DNA of 25,219 nt from Thermohalobaculum sp050331395. Its GTDB lineage: Bacteria > Pseudomonadota > Alphaproteobacteria > Rhodobacterales > Rhodobacteraceae. The stretch spans positions 1 to 25,219 of the forward strand of contig JBHJGX010000105.1 in NCBI GenBank assembly GCA_050331395.1, given 5' to 3'. The position numbers were made by a program, and so were the translations under genes. Position 1 is the stretch's first letter. Each line of letters opens with the position of its first letter. Under the pieces are notes generated by a model. The model saw only the letters and a list, made by a program, of their open reading frames with translations, was not told where the DNA came from and did not search any database. Positions 17,901 to 25,185 of the stretch are shown here, piece by piece.

Positions 17901-18165
17901 GCGAGATCAATTCCGCTTCGATCAGCCCGAAGATTTGGTTGTAGAGACCCTCGAAAATCGGGTTAAACGTCGCCGCATCTCCGGCCGCATTGTAGAAAGG
18001 ACCCGGGATATAGTTGTCGCCTGCCGAGAGCAGGATCGACGAGACCCCGTCTGCCTCCGCCTGCGTTTCGAGCGCAGCGACGATGCTGGCAAAGTTCGGA
18101 GCATTGCCGATGGCATCGACGCCACCTTCAAGATCCGAGGCGTGCAAGATTTGAAGCGTAAACAT
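11974..18165 (-). CDS. Giant multidomain exoprotein: 5'-nucleotidase-like, CHRD, propeller, phytase-like
   Basis: A 2063-residue, strongly acidic protein. Domains in order: metallophosphatase (1-440), with HASD (D11), GDN (D50-N51), GNHE (163-166) and TSH334; CHRD domain (about 452-600); 5'-nucleotidase C-terminal domain (about 645-890, NGGGIRA 691-697, GDGYPF 849-854); choice-of-anchor-I propeller (917-1165, 1562-1650 and 1788-1960), interrupted by a phytase-esterase-like domain (about 1167-1560, PDRGPNGG) and a second CHRD (1651-1782); then a DUF4214-like end (1964-2060, FYRIFLSR to FWSDIVEQG). Presumably it hydrolyses phosphate esters outside the cell. Two metal-site motifs are altered: DxH reads DLE, and GHxH reads GGSD. 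There is no N-terminal signal; with the acidic composition and DUF4214 end this suggests type I secretion, although no transporter is in the window. GAGGAA (18174-18179, complement) supports the start. The 5' end is unusually AT-rich. Confidence 0.88.
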   Translation of the reverse strand: MFTLQILHASDLEGGVDAIGNAPNFASIVAALETQAEADGVSSILLSAGDNYIPGPFYNAAGDAATFNPIFEGLYNQIFGLIEAELISPLADTNQDFFFDNDEIEAFINNPELNTNGFTFEDIYTTDINGDGAPDYFEEIDNFEGRVDISIMNLLGFDASAVGNHEFDAGTASFNDIVIYDSEEGNSLSSGRYGTVNYLQEVDWLGAQFPYLSANLDFSEDDEIGALFTDEILPSTAFESDFLSARDNPADPTERGSDGRDAKVAPATIVEVDGEQVGVVGATTQLVAQISSTGNINDVSSPGTNDMAALAAVLQPVIDDLTAQGVDKIVLTSHLQQFALEQELATLLRGVDVIIAGGSDTLLADEDDLLRPGDEAEQPYPFLTTDADGNPVAIVSTDGEYSYVGRLVVEFDENGVIVPESIDPAVSGAFGTDDANTVTVIESVLGTPLLNAEPLPLEEAQEVPALEDGPATGEIVFVQYFDDTNQLTVVGGFGGLSSPLQDVDTDPTALDVDGIPIDAIHLHQGAAGENGPVIRSAVSFPGEALGDPAETGFDGGFQVLTRLTDEEEAALFAGELYINIHTEANPGGELRGQIPADALVEGAVEPADGAAIGTTTTFDGVPVGFTASLVDAVSGVVTALDSNIFGETEVFIEGRREDVRTEETTLGNLTADANIVAAQTIDPTVTVSIKNGGGIRAAIGETDMDGNLLPTQANPVSGKEEGEISELDIQNSLRFNNGLVIVDLSTEDLKIVLEHSVASSAPGATPGQFFQVGGLRVSVDLSGTAQVLDDDGNVTTPGSRIQTVALVDETGQTTQVIIEDGEVLDGAPTSIRTVTLDFLAGDEGDLVGGDGYPFRALSPTVIDTGIGEQAALQDFLAENFSSENGTPFDAPELAPALDSRIQFVDQRSDTVAPPAARAALTVTQILSFQGESEDPEDPEGASEVVSFGEGRLFVTNGSLSRIDVFGIAEGVQVGSVDLSFVPGFDGVQSVAVKDGIGVAVAGVELDGNGIPQNGVAVVFDAVTLEVIDTVATGVLPDAVIASPQSGIFLIANEGEFNSEARDEDGVAEDAPGGVTLVDVSDLANITAETVTFEDSADLIASAAFNGVRFNPDADPVNDLEPEYIAFTPDGSTAYVSMQEANAFAVFDVASRSFTDILSQGVVDHSAGRPEITLVDFDDLPPLGTDGTGLEIDLGGFSGLWFDGINTDNGNLQFLAVPDRGPNGGEVVDGARTFNLPDYQARVVNIEVNEATGVASITGETFFTAFDGETPITGLPNIEGFDEIPVDALGNTLPYDPLGADMEGIVRAPDGSLWTVDEYRPAIYQFSSEGVLLNRFVPEGTSLLGDNPEEPGFFGEETLPEEYANRRTNRGFEAVALDAEAGVLYAFIQTPLANPDRDASDASQAIRILGIDVTNGQPVEEYVLLLEDPESNIRAGGRVDKMGDAVFLGDGKFAVIERDANVGPIADKPVFEIDISNATNLLTAGIEFDGTLEQQSAAELIEAGVVPVDKRKVLDLPEEGYFPSDKPEGLALLPDGRLAVLNDNDFGIEDATGRVPQIGLISFDGEHGIDATDDDVIDIVPRNVFGMRMADAIVAAEISGRTYLFGANEGDGRGDAFDGDGNPIANGDEARVSELVELGLLDEETFFSLFEAEALPLEESQEVGTTPPDTDATGSFDVSFDAASGDITVSGSFDALSGPLFPVGGIDRFGNPESPIHVHIGAAGANGPIVFNTAVDAAADGLSGTFTGSATLTDDEIAAALEDGLYVNLHTEAFNGGELRGQIDLPEEGAFRDPDLNRLIVSTIDGDTDGDGDIDQLFTYGSRSFTIFDTAGNVVFDSGNEFESIIANIAPERFNDDDGELGQNRSDAKGPEPEAIEVIAIGEQTYAFIGLERDSGVMVYNVTRPEDSRFVTYIDGFDLGELGPEIIEAIPAAESPTGTDLIAISYEISGTTAVFELGRLESDLATEDFYRIFLSRQVDITGYDFWSDIVEQGDLLEFVANAFDESEEFAAVTFGQSTDETIDFMVQNGLDRAATADEIAFYTPLVEEDGFDVLALDIVGGTLV
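12820..13215 (-). repeat. CHRD domain copy 2 within the giant exoprotein
   Basis: Residues about 1651-1782 hold HVHIGAAGANGP and NLHTEAFNGGELRGQI, the core motifs of the CHRD fold. They match copy 1 (HLHQGAAGENGP, NIHTEANPGGELRGQI). Both copies begin after nearly the same segment, LPLEE(A/S)QEV. This copy interrupts the propeller domain. Confidence 0.75.
16366..16812 (-). repeat. CHRD domain copy 1 within the giant exoprotein
   Basis: Residues about 452-600, placed between the metallophosphatase and the 5'-nucleotidase C-terminal domain. It shares the LPLEEAQEV entry segment and the paired H-x-H-x-GAAGxNGP and GGELRGQI motifs with copy 2. The copies are diverged, so the duplication is old or the domains were acquired separately. 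Confidence 0.75.
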
Positions 18166-18517
18166 GGGTCCCGTTCCTCGTTGACTGTTCTGCGCCCAGT
18201 CGGGCGTTTTCCCCAGGGCCGCGACGTGCCGGTCTGATCCTGCCCGGGATCGCGGTTCCCGGAGCGTGGATAGCGAGCGGAGACCGGCGACGATCTGTCC
18301 GACCGAGCGCGAACCCTATGCGATGGGACACGTCACTCCGATGAAGTCTTTGCGTAGCTTTGATGACAGGGCTTGAATTGTGATCGCGATCGAACCGCCA
18401 GGTTGGCGGCGTGACGCTGCGCCCGTCGGCAGCGGAGTTGACTCTCGGGCGCAGAGGATGTGGGTCAGACACAGGGGCCGCGGCAGCGACCGCGCAACCT
18501 AGGGGAGGCCGGCCGTC
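18166..18517. other. Divergent intergenic region with inverted repeats
   Basis: It must hold the promoters of the giant exoprotein (-) and of tamA (+), but no convincing -35/-10 pair stands out; TTGACT at 18438-18443 is one candidate -35 for tamA. Visible symmetry includes GCCGGTCT/AGACCGGC (18228-18235 with 18281-18288), enclosing CCGGGA/TCCCGG (18244-18249 with 18257-18262). There is also the palindrome GATCGCGATC (18382-18391), and CCGCCA-GGT-TGGCGG (18395-18409). No gene is seen. AGGGGAGG at 18501-18508 is the tamA ribosome site. Confidence 0.6.
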
Positions 18518-20413
18518 ATGTTGTCTCGTAGACCACGCGCTCGCCGAACGGGATCGCGGATCGGACCGCGCCGGATCGGCGGCCTCGCGTTCCTTCTTCT
18601 CGGCCTCGGCGCCTGCGCGCAGCAAGCCGATGAGGGCCTCGAGCTCTTTGAAGAGCCGGCGGATGCCATCGCGTACGAAACCGAGATCGAGGGCGCCCCG
18701 AGCGATGTCATCGCCACCTTGATCGAGGCCTCCATTGGCCTCACCCGGCGGGAGGAGGCCGGCGCGCAATCGCTCGCCTTCCTGCGCCGCCGCGCCGACG
18801 GCGATGTGGCGACCATCGAGAAAATCCTCCGCTCCTACGGCTATTACGAAGGCACGGCCGAGATCCGCGTCACGCCGGGGCAGACGACCACGCGCCAGAC
18901 CGACGGAGGCCCGGTCGAGGAGACGACGCCGGCCCAGGCCGTCGTGACGGTTGCGCCCGGGCCCCCTTTCACGCTGACCGCCCATCGGCTCCTGCTGCTC
19001 GAGACGGGCGGGGCCGCGCCCGATTTGCCGATGGCGGCCGAATTCGGCTCCCCGGTCGGCGAGACGGCAGAAGCGGCCGGGATCGTCGGCGCAGAGCAGG
19101 CGGCCGTGCGCAGGCTTCGGCAGACCGGGCGGCCCTATGCGCGGTTCCGCGACCGCGATGCGGTGGCGGATCTCGAGGCCGACACCATCGAGGTCGACAG
19201 CGCGATCACCACGGGACCCGCCTATGTCTTCGGCCCGGTGAACTTCGAGGGCGGCGAGGGCGTCGAGCGGGACTTCCTCCGGACCTATCTCACCTTTGCC
19301 GAAGGCGAGACCTTCGACGTCTCCAAGCTTTCCGAATACCAGAACCGACTGGTGCAGACGAACCTCTTCGACGGCGTTTCGATTCAGCCGCCCGAAGAGC
19401 CGCCGCTGTCGCCCGAGGCGCCGGTAACCGTTCGCCTCGACGAGGCAAAACACCGGACCGTGAGCGCGGGCGCCCGGTTCTCCACCGACGACGGCCCGGC
19501 GGTCCGGCTCGGCTTCGAGCACCGGAACCTCTTTCACTCGGGCGAACGGCTCGAGCTCGTGCTCGACGCCTCGCTCGACGAGCAGATCCTCGATGCGGAC
19601 TTCACCAAGCCGCAATTCCAGCGCGACGGCCAGGACCTGACGGCGGGGCTCGAGCTTCGGCGCATCGAGGAGGACGCCTTCGACGAGGTGGGCGCCACGG
19701 CGGTCGTCGGCATCCAGCGGGTGCTGAGCGAGCGCTGGACCGTGGGCGCGGGTCTCCTCGGCGAGGTCAGCCAGATCGACGACAACGACGGGGACGGCAC
19801 CGCGCTCCTGGCCGGTCTGCCGTTATTCGTGGCTTATGACAGCACCGACAGCGACCTGGACGCGACCCGCGGTATCCGCTCGCGCCTGAGCGCCACGCCC
19901 TTTGTCGGACAATTCGACGACGAGTTCACCACATTCCTCACGCTCGAGGGCCGCGCGTCGTTCTATCAGGACCTGCTCGGCGACAGCCGGTTCGTTCTGG
20001 CCGAGCGCGCCCGGATCGGCAGCATCGTTGCAGACGACCTGGACAACGTACCGCAAACGCGGCGCTTCTATGCGGGCGGCGGCGGCTCGGTCCGGGGCTT
20101 TGCGCAGGATTTCATCGGGCCCATCGACGACGACAACGACCCGCTCGGCGGGCTCTCGGTCGCTGAAGCGAGCCTCGAATTCCGCGCCAAGGTCTTCGGC
20201 GATATCGGCACTGCGGTCTTCGTCGATGCGGGCGTCGTCGGCGAGGACAGCCTGATCGATTTCTCCGAGAGCGTACAGGTGGCCGCGGGCGTCGGTCTCA
20301 GATACTATTCTCCCATCGGGCCGGTCCGGATCGACGTAGCCTTCCCGCTCGACCGGCGCGATGACATTGACGACGCTTGGCAAGCCTACTTCTCGATCGG
20401 ACAGGCATTCTGA
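18518..20413 (+). CDS. tamA: TamA, Omp85-family outer-membrane assembly factor
   Basis: The 631-residue outer-membrane partner of TamB in the translocation and assembly module. An Arg-rich leader and a hydrophobic segment end in LGAC (cysteine 33), a lipobox, so the mature protein may be lipidated. POTRA-like repeats follow (about 45-300), the last with a YVFGPVNFEG start near residue 234 and ending NLFDGVSI. A 16-strand Omp85 barrel is expected from about 305 to the end. The conserved VRGF loop motif is at 525-528, and the last strand ends YFSIGQAF with the terminal Phe used for outer-membrane insertion. The ribosome site AGGGGAGG lies nine bases before the ATG. The stop overlaps the tamB start as TGATG, so the two are translationally coupled. 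Confidence 0.93.
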   Translation: MLSRRPRARRTGSRIGPRRIGGLAFLLLGLGACAQQADEGLELFEEPADAIAYETEIEGAPSDVIATLIEASIGLTRREEAGAQSLAFLRRRADGDVATIEKILRSYGYYEGTAEIRVTPGQTTTRQTDGGPVEETTPAQAVVTVAPGPPFTLTAHRLLLLETGGAAPDLPMAAEFGSPVGETAEAAGIVGAEQAAVRRLRQTGRPYARFRDRDAVADLEADTIEVDSAITTGPAYVFGPVNFEGGEGVERDFLRTYLTFAEGETFDVSKLSEYQNRLVQTNLFDGVSIQPPEEPPLSPEAPVTVRLDEAKHRTVSAGARFSTDDGPAVRLGFEHRNLFHSGERLELVLDASLDEQILDADFTKPQFQRDGQDLTAGLELRRIEEDAFDEVGATAVVGIQRVLSERWTVGAGLLGEVSQIDDNDGDGTALLAGLPLFVAYDSTDSDLDATRGIRSRLSATPFVGQFDDEFTTFLTLEGRASFYQDLLGDSRFVLAERARIGSIVADDLDNVPQTRRFYAGGGGSVRGFAQDFIGPIDDDNDPLGGLSVAEASLEFRAKVFGDIGTAVFVDAGVVGEDSLIDFSESVQVAAGVGLRYYSPIGPVRIDVAFPLDRRDDIDDAWQAYFSIGQAF

Positions 20414-23400
20414 TGCGACGACTGCTCCTTCTCGCCCCGCTCGCGCTTCTTGTCCTCGCCGCCCCGCGGGCCGAGGCGGCGTTCGACATCTTCAACCTGC
20501 GGAATTCGCTCGTTCAGTTCCTGCTCGAGCAGATCTCCACGGACGACTTCGCGGTGACGGCGGAGAATGTCGAAGCGCCGGGCGACGGCGTGACCGCGCT
20601 CATCGGCGTCGCGATCGCCGATGCGGACGGCGTGTGGTTCGAAGCGGAGCGCCTCTCGCTGCAATGGGATGCGCGGCGGATCTTGTCGGCCGAACTCGTG
20701 ATCAACGAGTTGGCAGGCGAAGGCGTCCGGGTGCTCCGCCGACCGGTCTCGGGCGAGATCGAAGTCAAGGAGGACGCGGATATCGCCGTGGAGCAGGAGC
20801 CCTTCTCCTGGCCGCGGGCGCCGATCACCACGCGGATCGAGCGGCTCCGCCTCGACCGGGTCTTCCTCGCCGAGGGGGTGCTTGCCGATCAGTCGGTCGG
20901 GCTCGATGCCGCGGGCTCGGCGGCCGACGAGGGCGATATCCAGGCGGTCGCCCTGCAAATCGAGCGGACGGACGCCGTCGCCGGGCAGATCGACCTCGAT
21001 TACCGCTTCGATTTCGCCGCGAACACCTTGCGCGTCCAGCTCGCCGCAGACGAGGCCGCGGGCGGGCTCGTGGCCGCGATCGCCGGCTTGCCGAACGACA
21101 GCGCGAGCCGGGTGCGTCTCGATGCCGACGGCCCTTTGACCGACTGGTCGCTCGATTTCGCCGCCTCGACCGATCGGGTGATCGAGGCCGAGGGCACCGC
21201 TCGCGTGGATCTGGAAGGCCCGCTCGCCGTGCGGGCGAATTTCGCAGCTCGCCCGGGACCCGCCATCGACCCGGCCATCGCGGCCGTCCTCGGGGCCGAG
21301 GCCCGCCTCGATCTCGACGTTGCCGAAGGCCCGGACGGACGCGTGCAGATCCGCACCGGGCGGATCGAGAGCCCGGCCCTCCGCCTCGCCGCCGACGGCT
21401 TCTTCGACCGGGCCACGGGGGCGGTCGCCCTCGATGTCGACCTCGACGGCGAAGCGGCCCTTTCGGATCTGGCCGACGGCGTCGCGTTTCAGGGCTTCGG
21501 CTTCACGGGGGACGTCTCGGGCACGCTCGACGATTTGTTGGCCGAGGGGGAGGCTCGGCTCGATAGGCTGACCACCGAGCCCGCGGATATCGGCCGTGCA
21601 CGTCTGGCCACGCGGGTCACGCGGCAGGGCGCGCGCATCGGCATCGACGTCTCTGGCCAGACCGAAGGCGTGCGCCTCGACCGGGTCGGGCCGGAGGTCC
21701 TCGGCCCGGTACGCCTCGATCTCGACGGCAGTTTCGAGGGCCAGGAGATCACGCTCGTCGGCCTTTCGCTCGCGAGCCGGGTGCTCGAGATCGGCGCCGA
21801 GGGCCGCCTCGGTTTGCCGGGGGACACCGATCCGGGCGCGGCCGAGCTGTCCTACCGACTGTCGACCCCCGACCTCGCCCCCGTCGCCGCCGCCTATGAC
21901 CAGGCCGCCACGGGACGCCTCAGCGCGTCGGGCGCAGCGTCGGGTCCGCTCGACGGGCTCAGCATCTCGGGCGATGCGGCCGCCGAGGCGCTTTCGCTCG
22001 ACGGCGAGAGCTATGGGGCGGTGACGCTCAGCCATGCGGTTCGGGTGACCGGCGAGCGGATCGACGGCGAAGCGACGCTCCGCGCCGGCGGCTCCCCGTT
22101 CGGACCGGTCACGGCCGACGCGGCCTTCGGGCTTGCGGACCAAGTGCTCGATCTTTCGCGCCTCGATGCGGACGCGCTCGGGATCACCTTGCGCGGCGCC
22201 GTGCGCTATGGGCTCGAAACCGGCCTTGCCGACGGCGAAGTCGGCGTGGCCGTGCCGGATCTCTCCACGCTCGAACCCGCGCTCGGCGAGACGCTCGGCG
22301 GAACCACCTCTGGCCGGATCCGGCTGATGGCGCGCGACGGGCGCCAGGACGCGGCCTATGATCTCGATATCCGGGGGCTGACCGGGTTCGGAGCGGAATT
22401 GGGGGCGCTTCGGCTCGACGGGACGCTCACCGATGCGCTCGGCGCGCCTGCCGTCGATGCGGAGATCGCGGGCGAGGACGCAGCCTATGCGCTCGACGGA
22501 GAGCGGCTCTCGGTCGCCCGGCTCGAAGGCACGGTTGCGGCACGTGAGCTCAGCGGAGACGCGCGCGCCGATACCGGCCTGACGCTCCGTGGGATCTCCG
22601 GTTTCGGCGCAACGCTCGCCGCGCTCACCCTCGATGCGCGCTTCGAGGACCTGCTCGGCGCCCCCTCGGTCGAGGCGGAGATCCGGGCCGACGACGCGGG
22701 CTACACGCTCGACGGCGAGCGGCTCTCGGTCGCCCGGCTCGAAGGGACCGTCGCGGCGGAGGACCTGACGGGCGCGATCCGGGCCGAGGCCGATCTCGCC
22801 CTCGCGCGCCTCGCGGGCTTCGGCGCCGAGCTTGCCACGCTCCGGGTCGAGGCCGAGGCGGAAGACGCCGCCAATCTTGCCGCGCTCACTGCCCGCGCCG
22901 CCGCCGAGGACCTCCGGCTCGCGGATGCGGGCGGTGCCGACACCCTGCGTCTCGCCCGACTGACGGCCGATCTCGAGGCGACCGAGGCGCTGTCCGACGC
23001 CCGCACCGCCCGGCTCGACATCGAGGCGGGCAGCCTTGCCGCATCCGGCGCCACGGTCAGCCGCACCACGCTCAGCGCCGAGCTCGCTCCGCGCCCGGAT
23101 GCGCCCGCGCAGCTGACGGCAGAGCTTCGCACGGGCCCCGTCCGGGTCCCCGGAGAGGACGGCGATGCGCTCAGGCTCGACACGGCGACGCTCAACGCCA
23201 AGGTGAGCGATCCCTTCGGCGCCGATCCGGGCATTTCGGCCAGCCTCCGCGCGGCGCCGCTCGCCGCCGGTCCGGCACGGCTCGAGACGCTGGCCGCCGA
23301 GGTGACCGGGCGTCTTTCGGCACTCGGGATCACGCTGGCGGCCGACGGCACGGTCGAGGACGATCCCCTCCGCGTCGATGCCCGCGCAACCGTCGCCGCG

Positions 23401-25185
23401 ACCGAAACCCCGCTCCGTGCCCGGATCAGCCAGTTCGACGCCGCCTTCGGGCAGGACGAGGGCCGCATCGAAGCGGGTCTCGATGCCCCGCTCACCATCA
23501 CCGCCGGTGAAACCGTCCGCGCCCAAGGCCTCGCTCTCGCGCTTCCCGGCGGACGCGTGACAGGCGATGCGGCGCTCCATCCCACGGGGCTCGAGGCCGA
23601 CCTCGTCCTTGCGATTGCCGACCTGGCGCCGCTTGCGCGGATCGCCGATGCGCCGGTCGGCTCGGGCAGCTTCGAGGCCCAGATCGACGCCGACACCCGG
23701 CCCGGGCGCGCCCGCGGCGATGTCACGCTCCGGGCCCGCGACCTGCGCTTCGAAGAGGCGGTCGGCGATCTCGGCGCGCTCGGGCTCGACGCCACGGGTC
23801 GATGGGACGGCCGCGACGCCGCCCTCGATGCCGCGCTCTCGGGCCCGTTCGGCGATCCGGTCCGGGTGACGGCCGCGCTGCCGCTCCGGGCCTCCGGCGG
23901 GCCGATCCCGCGCGTGCCGTCAGAGGGTGCGCTTTCGGGCTCGGTGCGCTGGCGGGGCGAGATCAACCGCCTTTGGGTGCTCGTGCCGCTGCCGGATCAC
24001 GTGCTCCTCGGCCAACTGGATATCGACCTGGTGCTCTCCGGCACGGTGGCCGACCCCGCTTTCTCGGGCGCGATCCGCCTCGAGAACGGCCGCTACGAGA
24101 ACCTCGAATTCGGGACGATCATCGCGCCGCTCACGCTCGGCTCGGAGATCGCGGCCGACGGCGCGCTCGTCCTGCGCCTCGACGGCCGGGACGGCGGCCC
24201 CGGGCGGATCGGTGCCGAGATCGCCCTCGACGAAGACGGGGTCGAGGCGGAGATCACCGGGCAGAACGCGGTGCTCGTGCGCCGCGACGACGTGCGCGCC
24301 GCGCTCAGCCTCGACATCCGCGCCGCCGGACCGCTCGCCGGACCCGATATCGAAGGCACGGTGACCATCGACCGCGCCGAGGTCCGTCTGGTGAACGCCA
24401 CCCCCCCCTCGGTCGTCACGCTCGGCGATGTCCGGATCAAGGGCGAGCCGATCCCCGAACCGGCGGAGCCCGCCGGCAGCACGATCGATCTCGATCTGAG
24501 GATCCAGGCCGATCGCAACATCTTCGTCCGCGGCCGCGGCCTCGACAGCGAATGGCGCATGGGCATCGATGTGGGCGGCACCGCCGCCCGCCCCCGGGTC
24601 ACCGGCGCCATCGAGCGGGTGCGCGGCGCCCTCGACTTCATCGGCACGTCCTTCGATCTCGAGACAGGCGTCGTGCGCTTCTCCGGGGGCCGCGAGATCG
24701 ACCCCACGCTCGATGTGCGCCTCGTGGCCGAAGAAGACGGCATCCGCGGCGGCATCGCCGTCAGCGGCACGGCCTCCGCACCCGAAATCGGCTTCTTCTC
24801 GCGGCCGAGCCTGCCCGAGGACGAGGTCCTCCCGCGGCTCCTCTTCGGCCAATCCCGTCAGAGCCTTTCGCCGAGCCAGGGCATCCGGCTCGCGGCCGGG
24901 CTCGCCACCCTCCTCGATGGCGGCGGAGGCGTGATCGACCAGGGCCGGGCGGCGATTGGGCTCGACGTGCTCGCGATCGACCCGAGCGCGACCGGCGACA
25001 GCGCGACTGTCACCGTCGGCAAGAATATCGGCGACGACGTCTTTGTCGGGGCCAAACAGTCGATCGACGGCGCGGAGACGAGCGTCACCGTGGAGGTCGA
25101 AGTCTTCGAGAACGTGACCGTCGACGGCGAGATCGACCAAGAGGGCAACCCCTCTGTCGGCGTCAACTGGAAGCGCGATTTCTAA
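20413..25185 (+). CDS. tamB: TamB, AsmA-like inter-membrane protein
   Basis: A 1590-residue periplasm-spanning protein, partner of TamA in outer-membrane protein assembly and/or lipid transport between membranes. The N-terminus has a hydrophobic segment (about 3-18) followed by RAEAAFD. This could be cleaved or could serve as the inner-membrane anchor usual for TamB. A long stretch of beta-strand repeats rich in D-A-x-G follows, expected to form the hydrophobic beta-taco groove. Residues 655-726 and 727-798 are a 72-residue tandem repeat with a partial third copy. The conserved C-terminal TamB domain (DUF490) occupies about 1190-1590, including LFGQSRQSLSPSQG near 1476 and an end in SVGVNWKRDF. 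ATG 20413 is chosen because it overlaps the tamA stop and begins the hydrophobic segment. The length exceeds E. coli TamB (1259). Confidence 0.93.
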   Translation: MRRLLLLAPLALLVLAAPRAEAAFDIFNLRNSLVQFLLEQISTDDFAVTAENVEAPGDGVTALIGVAIADADGVWFEAERLSLQWDARRILSAELVINELAGEGVRVLRRPVSGEIEVKEDADIAVEQEPFSWPRAPITTRIERLRLDRVFLAEGVLADQSVGLDAAGSAADEGDIQAVALQIERTDAVAGQIDLDYRFDFAANTLRVQLAADEAAGGLVAAIAGLPNDSASRVRLDADGPLTDWSLDFAASTDRVIEAEGTARVDLEGPLAVRANFAARPGPAIDPAIAAVLGAEARLDLDVAEGPDGRVQIRTGRIESPALRLAADGFFDRATGAVALDVDLDGEAALSDLADGVAFQGFGFTGDVSGTLDDLLAEGEARLDRLTTEPADIGRARLATRVTRQGARIGIDVSGQTEGVRLDRVGPEVLGPVRLDLDGSFEGQEITLVGLSLASRVLEIGAEGRLGLPGDTDPGAAELSYRLSTPDLAPVAAAYDQAATGRLSASGAASGPLDGLSISGDAAAEALSLDGESYGAVTLSHAVRVTGERIDGEATLRAGGSPFGPVTADAAFGLADQVLDLSRLDADALGITLRGAVRYGLETGLADGEVGVAVPDLSTLEPALGETLGGTTSGRIRLMARDGRQDAAYDLDIRGLTGFGAELGALRLDGTLTDALGAPAVDAEIAGEDAAYALDGERLSVARLEGTVAARELSGDARADTGLTLRGISGFGATLAALTLDARFEDLLGAPSVEAEIRADDAGYTLDGERLSVARLEGTVAAEDLTGAIRAEADLALARLAGFGAELATLRVEAEAEDAANLAALTARAAAEDLRLADAGGADTLRLARLTADLEATEALSDARTARLDIEAGSLAASGATVSRTTLSAELAPRPDAPAQLTAELRTGPVRVPGEDGDALRLDTATLNAKVSDPFGADPGISASLRAAPLAAGPARLETLAAEVTGRLSALGITLAADGTVEDDPLRVDARATVAATETPLRARISQFDAAFGQDEGRIEAGLDAPLTITAGETVRAQGLALALPGGRVTGDAALHPTGLEADLVLAIADLAPLARIADAPVGSGSFEAQIDADTRPGRARGDVTLRARDLRFEEAVGDLGALGLDATGRWDGRDAALDAALSGPFGDPVRVTAALPLRASGGPIPRVPSEGALSGSVRWRGEINRLWVLVPLPDHVLLGQLDIDLVLSGTVADPAFSGAIRLENGRYENLEFGTIIAPLTLGSEIAADGALVLRLDGRDGGPGRIGAEIALDEDGVEAEITGQNAVLVRRDDVRAALSLDIRAAGPLAGPDIEGTVTIDRAEVRLVNATPPSVVTLGDVRIKGEPIPEPAEPAGSTIDLDLRIQADRNIFVRGRGLDSEWRMGIDVGGTAARPRVTGAIERVRGALDFIGTSFDLETGVVRFSGGREIDPTLDVRLVAEEDGIRGGIAVSGTASAPEIGFFSRPSLPEDEVLPRLLFGQSRQSLSPSQGIRLAAGLATLLDGGGGVIDQGRAAIGLDVLAIDPSATGDSATVTVGKNIGDDVFVGAKQSIDGAETSVTVEVEVFENVTVDGEIDQEGNPSVGVNWKRDF
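22375..22806 (+). repeat. 216-bp tandem repeat inside tamB
   Basis: Two in-frame units, 22375-22590 and 22591-22806, each encode 72 residues. They share GFGA near the start, LGAP(A/S)V in the middle, and the identical segment LDGERLSVARLEGTVAA. A third, degenerate unit starts at 22807 (LAGFGAEL). The exact period and strong identity over the LDGERLSV core suggest a fairly recent duplication compared with the rest of the gene. Confidence 0.88.

Noticed and set aside
11974..18165. Giant gene as several fused or mis-assembled genes
   Set aside because: The frame is continuous for 2063 codons, the domains are ordered and separated domain segments complete each other, and one ribosome site and one terminator bracket the gene.
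18193..18210. Terminator-like hairpin CGCCC/GGGCG followed by TTTT on the + strand
   Set aside because: It lies upstream of tamA with no + strand gene to terminate, and the stem is only five pairs. Probably chance.
20386..23580. A 1064-codon open frame antisense to tamB
   Set aside because: Low-complexity Arg/Gly/Glu-rich translation with no motif; explained by GC-biased third positions in tamB.
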